From CAZDVQ01 sp964508975 (lineage in GTDB: Bacteria; Bacteroidota; Bacteroidia; Chitinophagales; Saprospiraceae): a stretch of 49,781 nucleotides of DNA. The stretch spans positions 1 through 49,781 of the forward strand of contig CAZDVQ010000032.1 in assembly GCA_964508975.1 (NCBI GenBank). Reading direction: 5' to 3'. The position numbers were made by a program, and so were the translations under genes. Position 1 is the stretch's first letter, and every line of letters starts with the position of its first letter. The notes under the pieces were generated by a model. The model was given only the letters and a program-made list of their open reading frames with translations. It was not told where the DNA came from and ran no database searches. This document shows positions 25,016-31,279 of this stretch, piece by piece.

Positions 25016-25462
25016 CTAGGGTCGTTTTAGTTTAAAAAAATCGGTCATCATGCGGCCGCATTCCTCGGCCAGCACGCCGCCGTCAACTTGTGTTTTTGGG
25101 TGGAACAAACTTGGCGAGAACAAGTTGCAGCCCCGTTTATGGTCTGTAGCCCCATATACCACCCGCTCCAATTGGGCCCAGGCCAAGGCACCAGCGCACA
25201 TGGGACAAGGCTCGAGGGTTACGTACAAGGTACATTTATCCAGGTATTTTGAGCCCAGGTGATTGGCTGCCGAGGTAAGGGCAAGCACTTCGGCGTGCGC
25301 GGTTACATCCTGTAGGCGTTCGGTTTGGTTGTGCGCCCGGGCAATAATCCGGTTGTCGCAAACCACCACGGCCCCCACGGGGATTTCGCCCTCGTCGGCG
25401 GCCAGTTGTGCCTGGCGGAGTGCCTCGCGCATGAAGTGCTCTTCGCTAAAAACGCTAAACAT
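25016..25462 (-). CDS. tadA: tRNA-specific adenosine deaminase
   Basis: TadA deaminates the wobble adenosine of tRNA-Arg(ACG) to inosine. The 148-residue protein shows the zinc site H56-A-E58 (DVTAHAEVLAL) and C86-x2-C89 (LEPCPMCAGALAWAQ). The VVYGATDHKRGC loop that follows is typical of TadA, not of cytosine or guanine deaminases. The ATG at 25462 (MFSVFSEEHFMREAL) fits the family start; an ATG seven codons upstream is possible. It is the last chromosomal-type gene before the AT-rich island. Confidence 0.93.
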   Translation of the reverse strand: MFSVFSEEHFMREALRQAQLAADEGEIPVGAVVVCDNRIIARAHNQTERLQDVTAHAEVLALTSAANHLGSKYLDKCTLYVTLEPCPMCAGALAWAQLERVVYGATDHKRGCNLFSPSLFHPKTQVDGGVLAEECGRMMTDFFKLKRP

Positions 25463-25524
25463 GGTGTACTGTATTGGTTGCAAGCGTAAAAGTAAGTTAA
25501 CTAGGCTTTATGTGGTGGATTTTT

Positions 25525-25630
25525 TTAGGTAAAGGGGGTGAAGGGGTAAAAGGGTGAAGGTGGGTAAAAAGGTAAAAAGGGCTAAAATGGTAAAGGTGGG
25601 TAAAAAGGTAAAAATGGCTAAAGGGCAAAA
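25525..25630. repeat. GGTAAAA heptamer-like tandem repeat
   Basis: Degenerate repeats of GGTAAAA, GGGTAAA and GGCTAAA run for about 100 bases with periods of 7-10. Similar stretches occur at 9628-9670 and 30975-31010. Confidence 0.7.
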
Positions 25631-25669
25631 AAATCACTTGCTCGCTTATTCCAAGAATCATTTTTCTTT

Positions 25670-25812
25670 TTTGGGGCTTTCCCACGCACATGCGGGGCGT
25701 ATGCAATACGCCCCTACAGGCGTGGGCCGCTCCCTTTCGGGGTTCGCTGTTCGCTCCGTGCGCTACGCGCACCGCCGCCTGCGGCGGCGCCCTCCAGGCA
25801 GCTAAGCCGAGT
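25670..25812 (+). repeat. GC-rich modular repeat, AGCTAAGCCG type
   Basis: From TTTGGGGCTTTCCCACGC to GCCCTCCAGGCAGCTAAGCC. It contains GGGGCGTATGCAATACGCCCC and hairpins GTGCGCTACGCGCAC and GCCGCCTGCGGCGGC. It is nearly identical to the copy at 33525, and the two flank the island-fecA segment in the same orientation. Confidence 0.8.
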
Positions 25813-25978
25813 TGTTTTCTGGCGAAATCAGCACATTAAATTGCTTGTTGATGGCTTTATGCTGGTTCTGCCCCCTGTTGCTTAATATAGGATTGGGGCA
25901 CATTTACAAACATTCAAGGCAAGTAAAAGCGCCATAAATTCTTGGTGAAAAACTAACTGAGAGTATCATTTGTTTTAT

Positions 25979-25986
25979 TATCTTTG
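25979..25986 (+). promoter_or_regulatory. Candidate -7 box for the island genes
   Basis: TATCTTTG matches TAnnTTTG in full, 139 bases upstream of the first island ATG. The long leader contains a 33-codon open frame starting at 26056 that overlaps the ATPase start. The rest of 25813-26125 holds no recognisable feature. Confidence 0.4.
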
Positions 25987-26125
25987 CAAAGTGTTAAACT
26001 TTAAACACGTGCATAAGTCAATTGTCAAATTCAATAAACTTGTATAGGTAACAGTATGGGCGCAATGGAGGAAACGGAGTTGCGGCTATGTACTAATCTG
26101 GTAAAATCAAAAATAAAATATAACA

Positions 26126-27787
26126 ATGAAGACAAATGCCATAATTGGAGAATTTGAAATAGGAGAAGTGATTACCATTTTTCTTACAAATGGATTGAAG
26201 GAAGAAGGTATTTTGATTGGAATAGCGGAAAATTCTATAAAGATAAAGACCCCTACTAAAACGCTTACAATTTTTGAAGATATTATAGGTGGTTGGGCTA
26301 AATACGAGCCAAATGAAATCTTTAAGAAAAAAAACACTGCAAATGATATTGATAATTCAATGGACGAGAAAAATGCTTCCCAATTAGCAACGATAACTAT
26401 CGAAGAAATATTGAACGTGCCGCAGTTGGACATTTTGGAAACAGAATTAATGGACGAGCCATTGGAAGTTTTGCCTTCCGAATTTGAAGGAAAAAAAGAA
26501 ACCGCAATAGATGAAAAACCGCTAAATGAATTTTTACCTTTTGAAATTGAACAAATACCATGGAAAGAAGATGGCTTGCCAGAAGAGGATATGTTTAAAG
26601 GTCGTGACGAATTACTTGAAGATTTAGTGAGACATTATCGTTCTACGGAAAGAAAGAAAACGTATGTATTATATGGACTAACAAGAACTGGGAAAAGTTC
26701 AATATTGAGATACTTTTCAGATGTAATTTTAAACAAAGAAATAAAAATTGACAGGATATATAAATTTATTCCTTTTTTATGGGATTTAAGTCGAGCAGCC
26801 GCCCAATCAAATGCAAAGGATATGTGGAATTATTTGCTACAAAAAAGTACGGCAGATAAAATAAATACCTATCGCACTAAAGGACAAGTTGCTTTGCCCG
26901 AAAATAACTTATTGCATTTGACAGAATATAGGATTAAGCATCTAAATGAGTTCATCGAGTACCTTAAAACAAATGGATATTTTCCAATTTTTTTGATTGA
27001 TGAATTTAGTTATTATAAAGAACTTAATAAAACAGGCAAGGTAGATGCTTCATTCATTGCAAACTTTAGACAAATTTCATATAGCAACCTTGCTTGTTTC
27101 GTTTATGCTGGTACATATAATTTAAGACGACTAGTAAGCGACCCTACAATGTCAATAACAGGACAATTTGCTAACACGATTGAATTTGAAATTGGACAAA
27201 TCGATGTTGAATCAGCAATTGAACTGATATTAGCATTTGGCGAGAAGGTAAAATTTGAAGAGGATGCTGTTCATCAAATCCTTCAACTGTCCAATCGTAT
27301 TCCATATTTTATACAGATAATTTGTAAAAATGTGGCTTTCTATTGCTATGAAAATAGAATCAATAGAGTAAATTCAAACATATTAGAAGAAGTTGTAAAA
27401 ATTTTAGTAGGTGATAAGCCTAAGAAACGAGGCAGTTACATCCAAAAAATTTCTGATGGCGCATTTGGAAACAACCAATATGACCCAACTGACACAAAAG
27501 GTATGGTTTTGCTTAGTTCAATATGTTTCCTAAGACAAGAATCTGAATTCATAGATGGAGTTGGTTATTCTGAAATTGCTACTTTATGGGCAAATAATGG
27601 ACTTAAAAATCCAAATCAGATATTGCATGAAACAATGGAAGATTTAATAGAAAAAGGAATACTCCTGAAAAAAAATAACAAGGACTTTCCTGTTTATAAC
27701 ATTGGGGTTGATTTATTTAGGCGATGGTGGCAAAATGAAAAATCAAGTGATATTAAAATGGAAGTCAGTAAACTATTAGAAATTTGA
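26126..27787 (+). CDS. Island ATPase A: small barrel, P-loop ATPase, winged helix
   Basis: A 553-residue protein of no family I can name. Residues 1-60 look like a small SH3/Sm-like beta barrel (GEFEIGEVITIFLTNGLKEE, DIIGGWAKYEP). Residues 61-150 are an acidic linker. Residues 155-430 form a P-loop ATPase of the AAA/STAND type: Walker A GLTRTGKSS (184-192), Walker B FPIFLIDEF (286-294, D292 E293), and a sensor-like strand CFVYAGTYNLRRL (324-336). Residues 457-540 resemble a winged helix, ending VYNIGVDLFRRWW, as in other MNS-type STAND ATPases. Codon use is strikingly AT-rich (AGA, TTA, AAA) against the flanking genes. ATPase B starts four bases downstream. The role in a conflict system is inferred. 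Confidence 0.8.
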   Translation: MKTNAIIGEFEIGEVITIFLTNGLKEEGILIGIAENSIKIKTPTKTLTIFEDIIGGWAKYEPNEIFKKKNTANDIDNSMDEKNASQLATITIEEILNVPQLDILETELMDEPLEVLPSEFEGKKETAIDEKPLNEFLPFEIEQIPWKEDGLPEEDMFKGRDELLEDLVRHYRSTERKKTYVLYGLTRTGKSSILRYFSDVILNKEIKIDRIYKFIPFLWDLSRAAAQSNAKDMWNYLLQKSTADKINTYRTKGQVALPENNLLHLTEYRIKHLNEFIEYLKTNGYFPIFLIDEFSYYKELNKTGKVDASFIANFRQISYSNLACFVYAGTYNLRRLVSDPTMSITGQFANTIEFEIGQIDVESAIELILAFGEKVKFEEDAVHQILQLSNRIPYFIQIICKNVAFYCYENRINRVNSNILEEVVKILVGDKPKKRGSYIQKISDGAFGNNQYDPTDTKGMVLLSSICFLRQESEFIDGVGYSEIATLWANNGLKNPNQILHETMEDLIEKGILLKKNNKDFPVYNIGVDLFRRWWQNEKSSDIKMEVSKLLEI

Positions 27788-27791
27788 GAAT

Positions 27792-29324
27792 ATGCAATCT
27801 TTCAATCCAAACGAATTAATTTTGAATCCCGAATTTCTTTTTGGTAGAAAAAGAGACTTGGAAATTATTGTCAATACAATTAAAAGTGGAACCAATAGAC
27901 AAGTTCAAGCAGAAAAGAGGTTTGGAAAAACTTGTTTTTTGCACTGTGCTAAGTCAATTTTAGATAATGAACATGGTTTTGTTACAATTTATATCGATTG
28001 CAAAAAACTCAATCGTTTTAAAGGAACTGCCAACTTTTATAGAATATTAATTTCACTAACAGTTTCAGAATTAACAAAGAGAAAATTGTTGGATTGCTCT
28101 CATGAAATCAGGAAATTCAAAATAACTCCTTGTTCAGATTTTGAAGATATCTATGAACAATTATTAGATGTAAAAGACTTTAGAATAGAAAGCATATTTG
28201 AAGATATAATTCCTTATTACTCAGATTTGTTTGATACACGATTTGTTTTTTTATTTGACGAGTACGAGTACTTAATGAGTACAATATTAGATAATCCACA
28301 AGGGTTTATGTTGATAAGAACCTTATCCGATTTGCCAAAATCCAAAGGTATAAAACCGCTGACCTATATAATTTCAGGAAGTTGGTCTTGGTTAAAAATG
28401 TGCACTCTTACTGGTTCGCCTGAATTAAATAATCAAGGTGCAAGTATCCTTTATTTAGGAGCGATTGATTTTGAAGATTTCAAAACTATGATTGCTTACT
28501 GCTCAAACGATTCAGAACCTCCTTTAAAAACTAAAGCATTATTTGATTATTCAGGTGGAATACCTTATTATGCAAAAAAGATTGCTGAAACTGTCATATT
28601 AGGTGGCAGCCCACCTGATTTTACACTACTAAATGAGGATTTTGCAACTGTAATAAAAAACTTAGAACATAATGAAAAACTGTTGCTTCTTAACGCTATC
28701 AATAAAAAAGGGGGTAACAAATCTTTATCTGAAAGCCTTGTGCTTAGAGGAATCTTGAAAGAAAATGGATCAAAGTTTTCAATCAATAGTTACTTTTTTC
28801 AAGAGTATATTATCAATAATTTGAAAGTAGAGAATCAAGTTTCAGAAATTCTTTTTGAATTGGTAGAGAATATTTTTGAAAAAATAGAGAGGATAAATCT
28901 TAATTTTCGAAACAATGGACATGGTAACTATTTATTTGAGCCAATTACTGATGAACATACTATGCGTAACCAATTCCGTAAAGAATGTAAAGACCCTAAC
29001 GATTTTCAAGTATTTGTGAATTCAGTTTACAGATGTGTTTTTGAGAGAACGGCAGCAAATAGAGATAATTTACATCGTATTCCCGCAAAGTTAAAAACCC
29101 ATTATTTTAAAAAACATATTGATAGTTTTAGGCAAGTGCACATTCATCAATCTACAAGTGTTGAATTTAGACCTAATAAGAATCAATTAAATAGGCAAGA
29201 CCTATATCTAATCTATTTAGGGAAAGTAAATGAACCAACAGGCAAGGAGTTTTATACCTTACAACGTAAGATTTTGGATAATTTTAATAATTTTCTTATT
29301 GATATTGAAAGTGAAATATCGTAA
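27792..29324 (+). CDS. Island ATPase B with HEPN-like C-terminal region
   Basis: A 510-residue protein of unknown family. Residues 15-340 are a P-loop ATPase. The Walker A region reads QAEKRFGKTC (39-48), where the first consensus Gly is Ala40 but K46 and T47 are kept. Walker B is FVFLFDEYEY (151-160), followed by a sensor-like YIISGSWSWL. Residues 350-510 form a separate all-helical region. In it HIDSFRQVHIHQ carries R447-x4-H452, the spacing of the HEPN RNase motif, between two long helices. The HEPN assignment is inference. The start lies four bases after the ATPase A stop, so the pair is translationally coupled. Base composition is as AT-rich as its neighbour's. Confidence 0.78.
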   Translation: MQSFNPNELILNPEFLFGRKRDLEIIVNTIKSGTNRQVQAEKRFGKTCFLHCAKSILDNEHGFVTIYIDCKKLNRFKGTANFYRILISLTVSELTKRKLLDCSHEIRKFKITPCSDFEDIYEQLLDVKDFRIESIFEDIIPYYSDLFDTRFVFLFDEYEYLMSTILDNPQGFMLIRTLSDLPKSKGIKPLTYIISGSWSWLKMCTLTGSPELNNQGASILYLGAIDFEDFKTMIAYCSNDSEPPLKTKALFDYSGGIPYYAKKIAETVILGGSPPDFTLLNEDFATVIKNLEHNEKLLLLNAINKKGGNKSLSESLVLRGILKENGSKFSINSYFFQEYIINNLKVENQVSEILFELVENIFEKIERINLNFRNNGHGNYLFEPITDEHTMRNQFRKECKDPNDFQVFVNSVYRCVFERTAANRDNLHRIPAKLKTHYFKKHIDSFRQVHIHQSTSVEFRPNKNQLNRQDLYLIYLGKVNEPTGKEFYTLQRKILDNFNNFLIDIESEIS

Positions 29325-29434
29325 AATCACTGAACAAAGCATCTACGCCTATTTGCGGCAAACCCAACCTGCAAAGCCAACACAGCCGCAAATAGCACAG
29401 ATGCAACCGTCCACAGAAGCTAAAAAGTAAAAAA
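29325..29434 (+). repeat. Inter-gene spacer with 11-bp inverted repeat
   Basis: CTATTTGCGGC (29349-29359) is the exact reverse complement of 29385-29395. The loop contains CAAACCCAACCTGCAAAGCCAAC. A CAAACCCAAC string recurs after the third island gene near 30517. One frame across this spacer stays open to a TAA four bases before the next ATG and reads as a Gln/Pro/Thr-rich tail. Confidence 0.7.
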
Positions 29435-30448
29435 ATGAACATGGATACAAAACCCTTAGAAATTCAAGCAGAAGACCTGATAAAACACAAACTTTTAAAG
29501 TTTGATTTCTTAGTGGTGAAGCCTACTTTTGATAAAGAAGGTGCAGACCTTTTGATAATCAAGGATATTTCCCAAAAAGTCACCCCATTCGTAAAAATTC
29601 AATGCAAAGGTAGAACCATTGATAAAAATTCAAATGTAGCAATACCAAAGAGTTATGTCGAAGAAAATTTCATAATCTTCCTTTATGTGGAAATAAAAGA
29701 AACAAAGGAGGATTTTTTATACGTTTTTTTCAAAGAAGATATTGAAAAATGGAAGAACTTGGGTGACAACTTCCAACTAACTATTCCCAAGTCTTTCAAT
29801 GAAAATAAAGATTTTAAAGAAAAAGCGTTCAATGAAAACATCGCCATTAGGATAGGAAAATTGCTACTGAAACAAGCAAATAACCATCTGATAAAATCTT
29901 ATACCTCCATTGTGATTGACGGAATCTTTCTTGAAAAGGCGGTAATAGAAACAAAGAGGTTTTACCAAGAACTCTACCCAGATAAAAAATTTAAGAACCC
30001 AAATATTGATGACTTAATAATCCAATTTTGTAGATACGGACATATTGATGTAGGTAGAGAATTGAACTGTTATTTCATTTATTCTGTTGATTTTGGATTA
30101 GAGCATATAGTTGAAATAGGAGATTTAACCGTAAATGACTTCTTGAATGGTGAAGTAGAAAAGTTGGTCGGGAAACACTACAATCTATATAAATTCAAAA
30201 CAGATGATTTGATTTCTTTCAAAATAGAGGAACAATTGAATAGGCTTATCAATACAGAAAACGTTTTATTAGTGGCTGACGACCCTGCGTATATACCTTA
30301 TTTAGAAGAATTAAAAGAAAAAGGAATTGAAATAAAGATTGCCCAGATGAAAGGCGATTTCGGTTCAAGAATGCATCACAAATTCAAATATGTAGATATA
30401 ATGTACCCCATTGGAATTTCAATTGGCTTAGAGAGATTTGAATTATAA
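29435..30448 (+). CDS. Island nuclease C: PD-(D/E)XK-like plus NYN/PIN-like domains
   Basis: A 337-residue protein of unknown family. Residues 8-140 resemble a restriction-endonuclease-like fold: a helix with Glu13, then G36-A-D38 (KEGADLLIIKD) and Q56-x-K58 (VKIQCKGR), the D...QxK form of PD-(D/E)XK. Residues 155-337 resemble an NYN/PIN-like RNase: a strand ending in D162 (SIVIDGIFLEKAV), acidic D282-D283 in VLLVADDPAYIPYLEELKEK, then Gly-Ile and a final strand with D321 (KYVDIMYP). Both calls are from motif reading only. Composition is AT-rich like the two ATPase genes. An alternative start is the second Met (MDTKPLE). This is the last island gene. Confidence 0.75.
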   Translation: MNMDTKPLEIQAEDLIKHKLLKFDFLVVKPTFDKEGADLLIIKDISQKVTPFVKIQCKGRTIDKNSNVAIPKSYVEENFIIFLYVEIKETKEDFLYVFFKEDIEKWKNLGDNFQLTIPKSFNENKDFKEKAFNENIAIRIGKLLLKQANNHLIKSYTSIVIDGIFLEKAVIETKRFYQELYPDKKFKNPNIDDLIIQFCRYGHIDVGRELNCYFIYSVDFGLEHIVEIGDLTVNDFLNGEVEKLVGKHYNLYKFKTDDLISFKIEEQLNRLINTENVLLVADDPAYIPYLEELKEKGIEIKIAQMKGDFGSRMHHKFKYVDIMYPIGISIGLERFEL

Positions 30449-30477
30449 AACGACAAAAAACAAATAAAAGCAGCCAA

Positions 30478-30590
30478 CAACGCATGGTCGCATATGGCAA
30501 CGAAAGTCCAGCCCACAAACCCAACGCGCGGCGGCAAGCCACAACCCTCATACCCCATTGCACAAACCTGCCTAATCAAGTGAATAAATA
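30478..30590 (+). other. Island 3' boundary sequence
   Basis: GCAGCCAACAACGCATGG begins a stretch that shares CAAACCCAAC with the spacer at 29359. The outer bases GCATGG and CCATTGC (30483 and 30573 regions) can pair with one bulged base. GC content rises abruptly here. It may be a cassette or integration boundary; this is tentative. Confidence 0.35.
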
Positions 30591-30657
30591 AACCAGATAC
30601 AAGAACAAAAAACACTTATCCTGACCAAAAAAGTCAAAATAGACTTGTTTGAATGCG

Positions 30658-30686
30658 TTTATTTCTACCATTGCCGTAGAAATAAA
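30658..30686. repeat. Perfect 11-bp inverted repeat
   Basis: TTTATTTCTAC (30658-30668) and GTAGAAATAAA (30676-30686) pair around a 7-base loop CATTGCC. The surrounding 30590-30770 is AT-rich and may contain decayed coding sequence on the minus strand, but no gene is supported. AATTAACCATTTACAATTAACC heptamer-like sequence follows (30770-30800). Confidence 0.6.
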
Positions 30687-30799
30687 ATTTTTGAAGCGTA
30701 TTTTAAAGCTTAATCCGACAGAAAATAATAGAGCGTTTCTGCTATGAAAATGCAAGGTGGATAAATCATTAATAATTAACCATTTACAATTAACCATTA

Positions 30800-30966
30800 T
30801 AAAACGGCGGCTATGCCGCCGTTTCCTGCGTTAGCTGGCCGGAGCGTGGCCGCGCAGCGGCCAGTGCCGTAGGCACCGACCGTCCAGGGAGCGCGTAGGA
30901 CAGCGGCGACGCACACGCAAGGGCGTATGCCATACGCCCCGCGAAGCGGCGCAACGCCCCCCAAAA
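30800..30966 (-). repeat. GC-rich modular intergenic repeat
   Basis: Inverted copy bounded by hairpin GGCGGCTATGCCGCC and GCGGCGCAACGCCCCCCAAAA. Internal hairpins are GGCCGCGCAGCGGCC and GTGCCGTAGGCAC, with the nested palindrome GGGCGTATGCCATACGCCC. The order of modules mirrors the copy at 20427. Confidence 0.75.
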
Positions 30967-31085
30967 AAGATAAAATGGGGTAAAGGGTTAAAAAATGGGT
31001 AAAAGGATAAGCTAGAAAAACATTTCGGACTATAAAAGATAAAATAGTCCTCTATTTGCGGCCCCTAAAAATACCGAAGATTAGG

Positions 31086-31120
31086 TATTTTTGCTACTAT
31101 TAATTAAGACTTAGTCTAAG
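31086..31120 (+). promoter_or_regulatory. FecA-like gene promoter with overlapping dyads
   Basis: TATTTTTG (31086-31093) matches TAnnTTTG. Just downstream, AGACT-T-AGTCT (31107-31117) overlaps CTTAG-T-CTAAG (31110-31120), giving a metalloregulator-like operator at the expected transcription start. A TAAATAA/TTATTTA dyad lies further down at about 31245-31263. Which regulator binds is unknown. Confidence 0.4.
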
Positions 31121-31279
31121 TTACTTTGTAAAGTCAATATTGTCAAGCATTTTTGTACCGTGATTCTGGCGAAAGTGGCTTGAGCCCTCCATTTTAACTT
31201 ACGATCAACTGTTCAAGGCTTTGACCCAAAATTGCAATAAAAGATAAATAAGTATTTTATTTACGCTAACCTTATCATC

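Noticed and set aside
26056..26157. 33-codon open frame overlapping the start of ATPase A
   Set aside because: It overlaps the ATPase start in another frame and has no recognisable content. It could be a leader peptide, but nothing supports this beyond its position.
29230..29430. 66-codon frame overlapping the end of ATPase B as a separate gene
   Set aside because: Its first half lies inside the ATPase B gene in a different frame. Only the tail is open beyond it; it is reported as a low-interest observation instead.
30590..30797. Minus-strand open frame in the island-fecA gap
   Set aside because: It is AT-rich, short, begins in heptamer-like repeat, and resembles no family. It may be decayed coding sequence, but this cannot be supported.
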